64,000 nucleotides of DNA from Spirochaetota bacterium (GTDB taxonomy: Bacteria; Spirochaetota; UBA4802; JAFGJZ01): assembly GCA_027858855.1 (NCBI GenBank), contig JAQIBV010000002.1, positions 124,001-188,000 on the forward strand, given 5' to 3'. The notes under the pieces are model-generated. The model worked only from the letters and a program-made list of their open reading frames with translations. It was not told where the DNA came from and made no database searches. Numbering within the stretch: position 1 is the first letter of the stretch; each line of letters opens with the position of its first letter. Shown one piece after another: positions 28,572 to 37,729 of the stretch. Made by a program: the position numbers and the translations under genes.

Positions 28572-31448
28572 TTATCTGACAGCTACTTCATCTATGCAGT
28601 GGCTGCTTTTTTTTATGCTAATTTCTTCAGAACTGTTCATCCGTCCAAGAAGAACCAGGGCGCCAACTGCCGAGATTGTATAACTTACTCCAGAGTATCT
28701 TTTGTACTTAGCCAAAAGATGTCTTTTCTCTTTCTCTGCGTGTTCGATCCGATTTTTTGTTCTGCCCAGAGCACTTTTCATTCCACCTGAAGTCTTTTCT
28801 GCCAGTTCCTGGCGCGAAAGGACTTCACGTAACTCATTTATCTGCTTTCGGTACGACTCTGTAACTTTCTCTATTTCCGGATCGATCTGCAGATCCAGAT
28901 TTTCCTTCATGTCAAAGACCTTATCCGTAATTTTCTGACGTAACCTGTCGACTGCCATTGAAAATAGCTCGGCACCATATGGGACAAGGCGGGATATGGT
29001 TGACTCCAACTTCTGTTCTGGGAAAATAGCGGTTTTATCGGGTTTTAATAGAAATTGATCTTCAACCTCTTCTATATCAAATGAATCAAGCAGCTTATTA
29101 AAAGAGACAAAAACCGGAATATATTCTGAGCTAACCGACACGGCCTTAAAATGTACATTAAATGTAAACACAACACCTTCAAAATTCTTATCGGCATTAA
29201 TAATCTTTACCGATGTTAATCCGGCAAAATCTGGCTCGAGAGCATCTTCAATAGCCGAATCGACCATAGGGTGACCAAAGGCAAGAAACTCACTGCCTGG
29301 GTTACTCAGTGCCAGATCTGAATCAAATGTGCCCTTTGATTCGACTATCTCACTATTCTGCTGTGTGTGCAGGGGGTAAAAAGCTCCGCTTTTTGTTGTG
29401 GTAAATCCAAAATCGGGGAATTCAGCCGCAAACCGGACCATGAAGTTTTCTAGCTGCTCATTTGAAAAACGGCGTTCACTTTGTGTTATCCGATAATACT
29501 CATCATAGTTAAAGTCCATGCGTCTTGTAAGGGTTAAAGAGGATAGTTTTTCAAAGCTCTTTTTCGCACGGCAAACCGCACTATCGAGCAGCTCTAGCGA
29601 CTCATTTTTAGCACTTAACCCAGAGCGTATTTTCATAAAAAGAGAACCAAGGTTCAACTCATCTTCTATCTGCCCCAGCATAATGTCAGGGGGACCGATG
29701 GACTCTTCAAAAAGATGCAGTTTATGCTCAAGAACATCCAGAATCCGTTCTGCAACGGTATCTTTTGTAGCAAAATTATATATGTACACATCATCCTGCT
29801 GGCCAAAACGGTGTAAACGACCAATACGCTGCTCAATTTTCAAGGGTGACCACGGAAGGTCGTAGTTAAACAGAACATTACAAAACTGCATATTTCGCCC
29901 TTCTCCACCAGCCTCGGTGCAAATCAGAACTTCAACATCTCCTTTGAAATTATCGATAGCGCGCTCTTTGGCGTCCTTATCCATCGAACCGTTAAAAACT
30001 TCGACCTTTAAACCTGTCAGGATTCTTTTAAGATAATCCTGTGTAGTACGAAACTGAGTAAATATCAGAAATTTTTTACGACCCTCTTTTTTTAACCCAT
30101 GAATCATTTTTTTCAGACGGTCACCCTTCTTGTTTCTTGTTATAGAACCCGATAACTCGATAAGGTTTTCCAGAATCTGAATTTCCAGGCGAATTTCGGC
30201 AGCAGTTTTTTGAACCGCTTCATCACATAGTTCGCTTTCATCCTCAATATCATCACGCAGATCATCAAATTCAAGCGCCTCAAACTCTTCAGACTCCTGT
30301 AGGTACTTATCAGCACGTTCCAGCTTAACCTCAAGTGAACGCTTACGATTACACAAAGCGCAATGAAGCGCATGAGAGGAGGAGTCCAGTAATTTCTGAA
30401 ATACCGTCATAATAAAACCGACAGCTCGATTCTGTGTCTGCATGGCGCGGTTAAACTCTTCGGCAACGTAGCGGCTTGTCTCGTCATAGAGTTCCCGTTC
30501 TTCAGCATACAGATCGAAACGTATTGTACGGGCATGACGCTTGGTAAAACCGCCTATTTCATTTTTTGTTCTTCGCAAGAGCACCGTACCCAGCTTCTCC
30601 TTTAATGATGAAAGATCCGAATCGGGAGTGCAGTACTCATTATAAAAGCTCTGATAGGGACCTAGAAGGTTCTTATCAACCAGGCGGACTATATAGTAAA
30701 GCTCCTCAAGCTTTCCCCTGAAGGGTGTCGCAGTCAATAGAAGCATTGCCTTTGTACGCTCTGAGAGCATTTCCGCCGCTGTATAGATAATTGTTGTGCT
30801 GTTTCCGTCTCGACGCAGGCGATGAGCCTCGTCGAATATTATTGCATCCCATTGTGTAGCCTCAAGCTCTTCACGGAATGCCGGGTTTTTAATGAAATCA
30901 AGCGAGCAAATGATTTTCTCGAAGCTGTTCCAGGGGTTCTCACCAGCAGGCATTTCGCGCCGTCTTTTTTCCAGTACCTTACGATCCAGCACCTCAAACT
31001 TCTCACCGAATTTCTCATCCATTTCCAGCTGCCACTGAACAAGGAGCGAAGCCGGAGCGGCAACCATTATCCGCTTGTAATTAAAACGGTAAACCAGCTC
31101 CTTAATAACCAGCCCAGCTTCAACGGTTTTTCCCAGACCCACTTCGTCGGCTAAAATATAGCGGTGATTCAATGTATTAACGACGACATAGGTCGACTCG
31201 ACCTGGTGGGCCAGAATTTTGGTTCTTGAATTGGAAAGAGAAAGAAGCTTGTTGTTGGCATATGCAAGTTTGAGAAGATAGGCCTCGTTTTTTAGCTGAA
31301 AACGGGGATCGGCCTGAATTTCACCGTACTTAAGAAGTTTCAGAATTTCTTCCGCCCCATCTATATTTTTATAGGGATCCAGCACCGCCACAGGCTTCGT
31401 AGCATTAAAAAGATCAGCAGTCTGATCATCAATCAATCTGTTATCCAC
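28572..31448 (-). CDS. SNF2-family helicase, RapA/HepA-like
   Basis: About 958 residues from a GTG at 31448 (AAAGGA upstream); a longer frame to 31601 lacks a ribosome binding site. Helicase motifs in order: Walker A ADEVGLGKTVEAGL, Ia AAPASLLVQW, DEAH box IIFDEAHRLRR, III LLLTATPFRG, then the C-terminal lobe with FTQFRTTQDYL, EAGGEGRNMQFCNVL and the arginine-finger motif IEQRIGRLHRFGQ. This is the layout of RapA, which recycles RNA polymerase, and of SNF2 helicases in some defence systems. The C-terminal 300 residues have a coiled-coil segment. No defence partners are adjacent, so a housekeeping role is more likely. Confidence 0.88.
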   Translation of the reverse strand: MDNRLIDDQTADLFNATKPVAVLDPYKNIDGAEEILKLLKYGEIQADPRFQLKNEAYLLKLAYANNKLLSLSNSRTKILAHQVESTYVVVNTLNHRYILADEVGLGKTVEAGLVIKELVYRFNYKRIMVAAPASLLVQWQLEMDEKFGEKFEVLDRKVLEKRRREMPAGENPWNSFEKIICSLDFIKNPAFREELEATQWDAIIFDEAHRLRRDGNSTTIIYTAAEMLSERTKAMLLLTATPFRGKLEELYYIVRLVDKNLLGPYQSFYNEYCTPDSDLSSLKEKLGTVLLRRTKNEIGGFTKRHARTIRFDLYAEERELYDETSRYVAEEFNRAMQTQNRAVGFIMTVFQKLLDSSSHALHCALCNRKRSLEVKLERADKYLQESEEFEALEFDDLRDDIEDESELCDEAVQKTAAEIRLEIQILENLIELSGSITRNKKGDRLKKMIHGLKKEGRKKFLIFTQFRTTQDYLKRILTGLKVEVFNGSMDKDAKERAIDNFKGDVEVLICTEAGGEGRNMQFCNVLFNYDLPWSPLKIEQRIGRLHRFGQQDDVYIYNFATKDTVAERILDVLEHKLHLFEESIGPPDIMLGQIEDELNLGSLFMKIRSGLSAKNESLELLDSAVCRAKKSFEKLSSLTLTRRMDFNYDEYYRITQSERRFSNEQLENFMVRFAAEFPDFGFTTTKSGAFYPLHTQQNSEIVESKGTFDSDLALSNPGSEFLAFGHPMVDSAIEDALEPDFAGLTSVKIINADKNFEGVVFTFNVHFKAVSVSSEYIPVFVSFNKLLDSFDIEEVEDQFLLKPDKTAIFPEQKLESTISRLVPYGAELFSMAVDRLRQKITDKVFDMKENLDLQIDPEIEKVTESYRKQINELREVLSRQELAEKTSGGMKSALGRTKNRIEHAEKEKRHLLAKYKRYSGVSYTISAVGALVLLGRMNSSEEISIKKSSHCIDEVAVR

Positions 31449-31690
31449 TCTTATCCTTTTACTCCACAATATGTTAGCGCAACAAAATTTATGTCTGATT
31501 TCTGGTAGTTGCAGTGATAATGAGTCACGTAAAGTGAGGTTTTCCCGAAGCGCCCTAATGTCAGAGTAGGCAATGATATTTCTGTTGCAACTGTTTTTCA
31601 ACCCAGATTTACAGGTTTAAACAGAACCATGGAGAAACCGGGCTTGTCGGAATAGTTTATAATGGGTATATTATAGTAAAGAGGTTATCT

Positions 31691-32503
31691 ATGAAAAAGA
31701 CTTTTATTGTTGTTTTGCTACTATTTCTCTATTTTTCATTCAATTTAGCTGCAGATAGTGCCGGTTTTGTCTTTGTGCCCAATAATGCCAATTTCTCCAT
31801 TCTTGCTGGTCAAAACGCATATCGCATTATCGGTCATGCATCTTCAGCCGAGACACAGTTTAATAAATCGTTGAAACAGGCCGCATCCGGTCAGCGAATT
31901 TCAGTAATTGGTGTCGATCCGGCCGGAAAGGCCGTAGCCGAAAAGATGGAGTCCTTGCTACAGGAGATTCGTCAACGGTCGGTAAATGCCCGGGACTGGA
32001 ACTCTTACCTGCGATACCTTGACGGCATTCTGGCCGATACAGTTACCAAAATTCAACGCATCAGGTTGCTGGGCGTTAAAGCCTCTAGCGGAATTATGGG
32101 GGAGTTTGAACGGGAAATTATTCAGTCAGAGATAGACATGCTAATAAGCGCTATCAGAAACGACATGAAACACTCAACTTTTAACAAAAAGAAAATTGAT
32201 CTTCCAATCACACCAGCCGCTTTAGGGTTAACCGATATTGATGTTGTCAAATCACCTAGCTCGGCAATTAGCATCGCCGACAGCTCACTCGATGAAATAT
32301 CTGTAATCAGGTCTCAAAAAGGCGCCGAATCCCGGATGCTGGAACTCCGTATTGAAGGTGAAAGCTACCATTTTCTGAATCTGTCTACGGCTCAATCAGG
32401 CATAAGAGATGTAAACATGAGTGAACTATCCACCAAAATCAATCTTCAACGTGTAAAGATTAAAAGCTCACATGGAGTATTGTATAAGATTATGAAACAG
32501 TAG
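31691..32503 (+). CDS. Flagellin-family protein with a Sec signal peptide
   Basis: 270 residues. The first 21 or so form a classical Sec signal peptide (KKTFIVVLLLFLYFSFNLAA) with likely cleavage after LAA. The mature part then follows flagellin: NKSLKQAASGQRIS and VDPAGKAVAEKM match the D0/D1 blocks that read KLSSGLRIN and DDAAGLAISEKM in flagellins; the stretch ILADTVTKIQRIRLLGVKAS and a C-terminal IRDVNMSELSTKINLQRV complete both conserved ends, with almost no central domain. Ordinary flagellins, including spirochaete FlaB, are exported unprocessed by the flagellar type III apparatus and have no signal peptide. This one would reach the periplasm by another route. No other flagellar gene is adjacent. 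Confidence 0.8.
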   Translation: MKKTFIVVLLLFLYFSFNLAADSAGFVFVPNNANFSILAGQNAYRIIGHASSAETQFNKSLKQAASGQRISVIGVDPAGKAVAEKMESLLQEIRQRSVNARDWNSYLRYLDGILADTVTKIQRIRLLGVKASSGIMGEFEREIIQSEIDMLISAIRNDMKHSTFNKKKIDLPITPAALGLTDIDVVKSPSSAISIADSSLDEISVIRSQKGAESRMLELRIEGESYHFLNLSTAQSGIRDVNMSELSTKINLQRVKIKSSHGVLYKIMKQ

Positions 32504-32510
32504 AAACGTA

Positions 32511-32660
32511 TTAAAGTACACTTGCGTAATGGTTATATGCCGGTTCACTTGTTCCTTCTTTACGAATATATTCTCCAACTATTTTGACCAATTCCAATGT
32601 ATAATGATTGACAAAAGATTGTAAAAGGTACATGAGAAATCTACAAAGTTCAGGACACAT
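32511..32660 (-). CDS. Possible small protein or gene remnant
   Basis: A 49-codon minus-strand frame with a protein-like end (LELVKIVGEYIRKEGTSEPA), immediately convergent to the flagellin-like gene. There is no ribosome binding site at the only ATG and the frame is open a little further upstream, so it may be the 3' end of a decayed gene. Not recognised. Confidence 0.2.
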   Translation of the reverse strand: MCPELCRFLMYLLQSFVNHYTLELVKIVGEYIRKEGTSEPAYNHYASVL

Positions 32661-32935
32661 ATCGCTATCGCATTTGGTTCTTCTTAAGAATATGAGGCCA
32701 ACTTTGATTATGGCTATCAGATATTAGCAGATTCTTTATCAGGCACCTTTTAAAAAAATACAGAGGTCAAATGCAACCTGAAATGATCACTAATTTGATT
32801 TTTCAGGAATGCCCCGAAAATTGAATCTACTGTTACACCTGTGGCCAAAAGGGAATTTCAATAATTTCATTATCCGAGTTTCCTAAAAATCATTCAAACC
32901 AACGGCTTCACGCTATTGGTATAAAGAGAGGACTT
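32661..32935. other. Spacer, nothing recognised
   Basis: AT-rich non-coding sequence between the flagellin-like gene and the small lipoprotein gene. No promoter stands out. Confidence 0.3.
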
Positions 32936-33187
32936 ATGCGACTACTACACTGTTTTTTTATTTTAGTGCTTCTTTCAACCCTTTTGACAGCCTGCTATGA
33001 AAAAACTTCAACAGCAACATCTGATTCATTTGCACCGGCTTCAATTTCGCAGGATGACTATGACAGCGAAAATGATAGTGAAGAGTACACTCCGGACGAG
33101 GGCGACAGTGATTATCCAGATGAATCAGAAGGAACAGATGAAACTGACGAAACTGATGAAACTGATGAAACGGAAGACTACGACTAA
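32936..33187 (+). CDS. Small acidic lipoprotein
   Basis: 83 residues. A signal peptide with lipobox LLTAC is followed by a highly acidic, Ser/Thr-rich tail ending in tandem TDE repeats (TDETDETDETDETEDYD). GAGAGGA precedes the ATG. No domain; such tails may bind cations or be length-variable through repeat slippage (GATGAAACT units). Confidence 0.65.
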   Translation: MRLLHCFFILVLLSTLLTACYEKTSTATSDSFAPASISQDDYDSENDSEEYTPDEGDSDYPDESEGTDETDETDETDETEDYD

Positions 33188-33280
33188 AAATCATTTTAGA
33201 TCAACTCCAAAACCTTCATTAAGTCGATCAGGAATGGCTCCTGTTGACATTAATCAGGGTTTTGGGTCCTCTCCTTTAAC

Positions 33281-33378
33281 CTGACTTCTACCCACAATTA
33301 TTATCTTGCAAATGTCGAGCCTTAAGCCCCCTTTGGGGGTTGGGGGCATATAGATTAAGATTTGTGGGTAGAAGTCAG
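33281..33378. mobile_element. MITE-like element, 98 bp
   Basis: Perfect 17-bp terminal inverted repeats, CTGACTTCTACCCACAA (33281-33297) and its complement (33362-33378), flanked by a perfect 10-bp direct repeat CTCCTTTAAC (33271-33280 and 33379-33388) that looks like a target-site duplication. The core has a GC-rich stem AAGCCCCC/GGGGGTT. No transposase is encoded. Confidence 0.75.
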
Positions 33379-33503
33379 CTCCTTTAACACCAATTCAGCC
33401 AAACTATTTAGTTTTATTATTACTTAACTTCAAAACATACCAAAGACTTTATAATAATTCACAACTCATAAACGATTATTCCGCTTATGGTTTTTATTTT
33501 TTA

Positions 33504-33541
33504 GCAAGTTCCTTGTTGACAAGTTAATTATTAAAGATTAC
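33504..33541 (+). repeat. Degenerate copy of the 34.8-kb insertion's right half
   Basis: GCAAGTTCCTTGTTGA followed by a closely matching TTAATTATTA block, nearly the same as 34850-34880 inside the element at 34776-34883. It lies in the upstream region of the ECF S-component gene. Confidence 0.55.
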
Positions 33542-33646
33542 TATTAAGAGAATTATTCACAACCGTAAGCTGTATTACTTAATCTGTTTTCATCATACAG
33601 CTAAATGCGTTTCTTCATAACAATACTTTATATCAAGGAGAAGTAT

Positions 33647-34168
33647 ATGTCTACATCTGAAAACACTCTTAATATAACCACCCTGCCTAATATCATCATC
33701 GAAACAGGCCTAATTGCCATAGCGGTGGCTCTGCCAGTCGTGATGCACCTGATTCCTGGAGTAAATGTATTTGCTCTTCTTCCAATGCACTGGACAATCT
33801 TTATAGCCGGCCTGCTTTATGGATGGAAGGGCGGACTGATTGCCGGACTTACGGCTCCTGCGATTAGCTTTCTTTTGACCGGAATGCCCTTTCCACCTGT
33901 ACTTCCGCTGATGACTCTTGAGTTAGCCATGTTTGGTTCACTGACCGGTCTTCTACGCGAAAAAACAGAACTGAACAGCCATATAATAGTATTTCTTGCA
34001 AGTGCAGCCGGAAGGATCGGTTTCCTATTGCTGGCTCTTATGCTGGGGCGTACAGATAATGTTATTCAATTTGCAGCAAATTCGTTTGTACCCGGAATAA
34101 TTGCCGCAATTGCAATCATAGCCTGTACTCCGATTATCTCTAATATGGTAAAAAAAAGATTTTCGTAA
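33647..34168 (+). CDS. ECF transporter S component (vitamin/metabolite binding)
   Basis: 173 residues with five to six hydrophobic helices. LLPMHWTIFIAGLLYGWKGG and PAISFLLTGMPFPPVLPLM are typical of the energy-coupling-factor S-component fold. ATG at 33647 has AAGGAG upstream; the frame upstream of it is not supported. No EcfA ATPase or EcfT gene is nearby, so it probably shares a general energising module encoded elsewhere. The substrate cannot be told. Confidence 0.75.
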   Translation: MSTSENTLNITTLPNIIIETGLIAIAVALPVVMHLIPGVNVFALLPMHWTIFIAGLLYGWKGGLIAGLTAPAISFLLTGMPFPPVLPLMTLELAMFGSLTGLLREKTELNSHIIVFLASAAGRIGFLLLALMLGRTDNVIQFAANSFVPGIIAAIAIIACTPIISNMVKKRFS

Positions 34169-34199
34169 ATCGGTATTTATTCTTAAAAACTATGGATTT

Positions 34200-34360
34200 T
34201 TCCTTTCCCACCGCCAAAGGTGGAGGGGAATTCAGTGATAGATACAGATTTAATGGAGAAGTCTTTTTCCACACCCGAGACAGAAAGAAAAACCGGAAAT
34301 AAATGCTGATTTAATAAAAACCCTTCTTCCCCACCGGCGGTGGAGGAGGTGAAGGGTGTT
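34200..34360. terminator. Two GC-rich terminator hairpins between convergent genes
   Basis: CCACCGCCAAAGGTGG near 34210 and a longer imperfect stem CCCTTC..CCCCACC/GGTGG..GAAGGG at 34321-34358 that is followed by GTGTTT. Both lie between the ECF S component and the broken epimerase-like gene. Confidence 0.6.
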
Positions 34361-34403
34361 TCAAGTTCTATATTTCAAAAGGCTATCCTGTTAAAAGCTC
34401 ATA

Positions 34404-35377
34404 TTATCCCTCAAAAGTATACACCCTGCTCCATGCTAGCTCTTTACCGGGATCAAGATTTATATCAATAAAAAACTCCGGGCTTATTACATGCGACATT
34501 CCCCATACTGCGAAAGTGGAGACAGGAAAACATTCCTGCACACTAACTGCAATAGGCCCCTCTTTATAGCGAAGAGTCCACTCACGCTCTTTCAGGGTAG
34601 AAAACTTTTCAGCCCTGGCATAAAACCAGTTTTCGGGTATTTCGCTCGGATAGATTTGTCCATTTTCGTCAACAGAAACGCCTTTCTGTTCAACAAAATT
34701 CAGTGAAGAATCGAAAGTCAAAGAATAGTCGGGCCCGACCTGATATGAATCTAAACATAAAAAATTATGACAATAGGGAACTTCGAAAAATTACCATGTT
34801 CCAGAAGGGAACATCGTTTAAGTGCCTATTCTAAAGGAATTTTTCGCAAGTTCCTTGTTGAAAATTTAATTATTAGAGGTACCCAATACTCATTAGTTAT
34901 AATCTTCTTGTTTCCAATATTCTTTAGGCTATTACGTACGTAAAGCCGGTTGTCTTTGATACTGATCGCTCGTTCCAGAATCCAAGCGTATCCGTTACGT
35001 GGTGCAACCTCTTGTCGAAACAGGAGTCCATATTCATCTGATTGCAGAGTTTCAATCATTGCCGAATCGATCTCGTAGTCCTTAAAAAAGTCATAGGGTT
35101 CATCCGAATCACGCAGCAAAAATCCAATTCCAATTTTAGGGAACCACTCACCCACTCCAACTTCATCATAACCTACCGGCCTGTTTATACCAAATTCACA
35201 GGAAAGCCCTAAACCCTCAGTTCCCGGATTACCTTCAACCGCCTCTTGTGAGCAGAAATTATGTGCCCCATCAAGAACAATCCCGGTTACTATTCCGCTC
35301 CAGTCAAAGCGTGAACGAGAGTATTCACTTCCCGGATCTGACAGAGTTACAGCCAGCCGCTCATTTTGTAATTCCAA
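34404..35377 (-). pseudogene. Sugar-epimerase-like (DUF4432/galactose-mutarotase fold) gene broken by an insertion
   Basis: Two frames, 35377-34826 and 34721-34404, together read as one protein of about 290 residues: the N-part covers NERLAVTLSDPGSEYSRSRF to KKIITNEY, and after a 113-base interruption the C-part resumes at CHNFLCLDSYQVGPDY and ends GKELAWSRVYTFEG. The interruption is 108 inserted bases plus a 5-bp duplication of CAATA; 113 is not a multiple of three, and removing it restores one frame exactly. The fold assignment (beta-sandwich aldose-1-epimerase-like, DUF4432) is from general pattern and is moderate. The gene is presumably inactive. Confidence 0.7.
34776..34883. mobile_element. 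108-bp MITE-like insertion
   Basis: Flanked by direct repeats CAATA (34771-34775 and 34884-34888). Ends GGGAACTTCGAA and, inverted, GGGTACCTCTAA match at 9 of 12 positions. No coding capacity. Related sequence occurs at 35429-35466 and 33504-33541, so it is a small dispersed family. Confidence 0.7.
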
Positions 35378-35428
35378 AACTTCTCCTCCATTTTATTACT
35401 TAAACATCTATAATATTCATTTAAACGA

Positions 35429-35466
35429 GGTTACCTTCTAAAATATTGTAATTTTTCGAAGTTCCC
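35429..35466 (-). repeat. Mini copy of the same insertion family
   Basis: Begins GGTTACCTTCTAA and ends TTTTTCGAAGTTCCC. Its outer end and flank form a 23-bp perfect inverted match with 34772-34794 (key part AGGGAACTTCGAAAAATTA). It lies just upstream of the broken epimerase-like gene. Confidence 0.55.
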
Positions 35467-35693
35467 TATTATTATAAAGAACCTACACGCAAACATCGGG
35501 AGACGAACGAGTCTTCCATCCCAGCCAGAGGCAGAGGCAGAGGATGAAGATAAGATTTATTGACAATTTACTTGTGTTTGATCAAAAAAACACTTAAAAA
35601 GTTTTTCAATATCTATTACATAAAACTTTTCCAGAACTACCTTTCAATATAAATATCCTTAACTATAGAAAAAAAAGATACGATAGTAGAATT

Positions 35694-36392
35694 ATGAAGA
35701 TAAAAAACCTGATTATGCTACTGTTATTGACTACAACACTAATTTCTCCTGCACATGCTGAAGACTATCAGTATGACTATTTTTCTGGAGATGATCCTGA
35801 AAGAGAAAAATATGTGCCATTTTCAGACTATATCCCAAAAGTAAGGAAGCACTATTTTACTGTTCCGCATTATCTTGAGGACTACTATTTATTATACGGC
35901 ATGCCCCAGCACTACAATGAGAACTCTTTACGTAAAAACATCGGCATGCTGAAAACTGCTCTAGATAGTAAATTTCGTCACCCGATCAACGCCTTATGCA
36001 GAATTGAAAGTGAGAACGAATACTATAAATACCGAAACATAATGTTTATGCATCTTAATCTTTTAATTATGCGCAACTACATGAAAATTGCTGTTAGATA
36101 TGATAAGCGTACCATACGATTTTACGATGCGGAATACGCAGAGGATCTGGAAAAGAGCCTGGCAATAGCCGAAGAGCTTTACAGCGAGGCTCTGCCTTAT
36201 TGGAGAGAGGCTCAGCGATATGCACGAAGAGCCTCGGAAATTAAGATTACACTGGACATGGGGACAATTGAGTCGACCCGCTTTTCAATAATTACAGGCG
36301 AACTAAATTACGAACGTATAATCAACGGCCATATTGCCAAAACAGTAAGAAAAAGACAGCAGCTGGCCGAAATGGCAGCTGCAGCCAATTAA
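35694..36392 (+). CDS. Exported protein of unknown function
   Basis: 232 residues. A signal peptide (MKIKNLIMLLLLTTTLISPAHA) with cleavage at AHA is followed by a Tyr-rich, helix-rich mature protein with no family I recognise. The helical stretch KSLAIAEELYSEALPYWREA resembles TPR-type packing. Probably periplasmic. It stands alone with about 300 spacer bases upstream. Confidence 0.65.
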   Translation: MKIKNLIMLLLLTTTLISPAHAEDYQYDYFSGDDPEREKYVPFSDYIPKVRKHYFTVPHYLEDYYLLYGMPQHYNENSLRKNIGMLKTALDSKFRHPINALCRIESENEYYKYRNIMFMHLNLLIMRNYMKIAVRYDKRTIRFYDAEYAEDLEKSLAIAEELYSEALPYWREAQRYARRASEIKITLDMGTIESTRFSIITGELNYERIINGHIAKTVRKRQQLAEMAAAAN

Positions 36393-36401
36393 TAGTAGTT
36401 C

Positions 36402-37052
36402 CTAATAGTTGAAACCCAGCAAACCAAAGCCAACTGCATTCATGATAATCGCAATCGAAAGTAGTATAACCGGTACCATTATCTTCTGACGCAGAGTTTT
36501 TCTTTCGAGCATGAACTTTGTAATAACAAAAAACCAGAAATATCCGAACAGAATAATCAGCCAGATTCCACCAAAAGTTCTGTTCCAAAAGCTGTATTCC
36601 CACACAAGCATATCCGCCTTATTCAGATAGCATTCGATGAATACACAGAACAAGGAGTATAGTATTGCCCAGAACCAGCGGTTTGGTATTCCCGCAATTT
36701 TCACCTCTTTTCGATCGATCGTATTGTAGTAAATAATTCCCAGAATTAAAAACATGAACATAATTTCAACATTCCAGCCAACCATTGTCCGCAACGCAGT
36801 TGGCCCGGGCGCAGTCCACAAGGCACTTCTGCCACTCAGCATAAGTATCCAACCGTTAACCGTTTCATTAATAAAATCGGCAGAAAAAAGAGTAACCCCC
36901 GCCAGTATCGCGTCCCAGTTTCCACTAGCCTTTGCCTTCTTCATCTCTTTCGTGTAGATAAAGAAAATAAGGGCTAGCAGAGGTATAACATACCACTGTA
37001 AAGTAGAAAAATCACGCAAACCATTCAATGCCTGTTCTGATGCTGTTGTCAT
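36402..37052 (-). CDS. Six-TM membrane protein of unknown function
   Basis: 216 residues from ATG 37052 (GGAGGA six bases upstream; a TTG at 37064 is the alternative). About six or seven hydrophobic helices, among them WYVIPLLALIFFIYT, MFMFLILGIIYYNT and WLIILFGYFWFFVI. No family recognised. Convergent with the exported-protein gene, ten bases apart. Confidence 0.7.
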   Translation of the reverse strand: MTTASEQALNGLRDFSTLQWYVIPLLALIFFIYTKEMKKAKASGNWDAILAGVTLFSADFINETVNGWILMLSGRSALWTAPGPTALRTMVGWNVEIMFMFLILGIIYYNTIDRKEVKIAGIPNRWFWAILYSLFCVFIECYLNKADMLVWEYSFWNRTFGGIWLIILFGYFWFFVITKFMLERKTLRQKIMVPVILLSIAIIMNAVGFGLLGFNY

Positions 37053-37152
37053 AATCTCCTCCAAACAATTTATTTCGATACTCTATAAAAATAGTATTTT
37101 GATCCGATTATGATACAGCGACCGCTTGCAATAGCCCAGATTTATATGCGGA

Positions 37153-37575
37153 CTATAGCCATTTATTTATTGAACAGATTTTATCGATAGAGTCATTAAT
37201 CCAGTCACTCGCTGGATACTCTTTTACAACTATGGAAAAGCACTCCTTTGCCCTGACCAAGGCTACCTTTAACAGATCCTGATCTTCATTGCCACCATAG
37301 TAGGCATCAAAGGCCGAACTCATTATATCTACACCCTCACGATACAGGCTGTAGACCGGATCAATTCCCCCATCATCAGGAAAACTACCAACATGATTCT
37401 GCAGATGTGTATAGCCTTCATTAAGCAGTACCATCCGCATTGACGCAGCCGAGCTATGATTTACATCAGGATGATTCAGTTTCGCAAGGGTCCGATAGGC
37501 ATTAACGAGTTCATCCATGGAATAACCGGGTGAAAGGCCAAAGATACGCAGATAGTTTTCTGTTTTTTTATCCAT
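37153..37575 (-). CDS. J-domain protein
   Basis: 140 residues. The first 65 form a J domain with the DnaK-stimulating HPD tripeptide (AKLNHPDVNHSS) and helix I YLRIFGLSPGYSMDELVNAY. The Gly/Phe and zinc domains of true DnaJ are absent; the helical C-terminal part (LLKVALVRAKECFSIVVKEY) is unassigned and may define its client. It would act as a specialised DnaK co-chaperone. Confidence 0.85.
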   Translation of the reverse strand: MDKKTENYLRIFGLSPGYSMDELVNAYRTLAKLNHPDVNHSSAASMRMVLLNEGYTHLQNHVGSFPDDGGIDPVYSLYREGVDIMSSAFDAYYGGNEDQDLLKVALVRAKECFSIVVKEYPASDWINDSIDKICSINKWL

Positions 37576-37647
37576 AAACAGTAACAGCTCTCCTTAAAAA
37601 AGCCAACAACAGACGTGACAAATTAGAGCATTTTCAGCCATATCAGG

Positions 37648-37691
37648 ATCTTTCAGGAACTACGCTTGCAAAATCGTAGTTCCTGAAAGAT
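37648..37691. repeat. 17-bp perfect hairpin
   Basis: ATCTTTCAGGAACTACG (37648-37664) and its exact complement (37675-37691) around a 10-nt loop, in the spacer between two divergent genes. See also the two further stems downstream. Confidence 0.8.
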
Positions 37692-37729
37692 GTTTATATT
37701 TAAAAGATTTATCTATTATATGCAATCCC

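Larger units (their letters stand above)
33188..33646. other. Spacer with mobile-element remnants
   Basis: Holds the 98-bp inverted-repeat element (33281-33378) and a degenerate copy of a second repeat family (33504-33541), plus the upstream region of the ECF S-component gene. No gene is seen. Confidence 0.5.

Noticed and set aside
28572-31448. SNF2 helicase as part of a DISARM-like defence system
   Set aside because: No methyltransferase, DUF1998 or phospholipase partner is adjacent; the gene stands between a PilZ and a flagellin-like gene.
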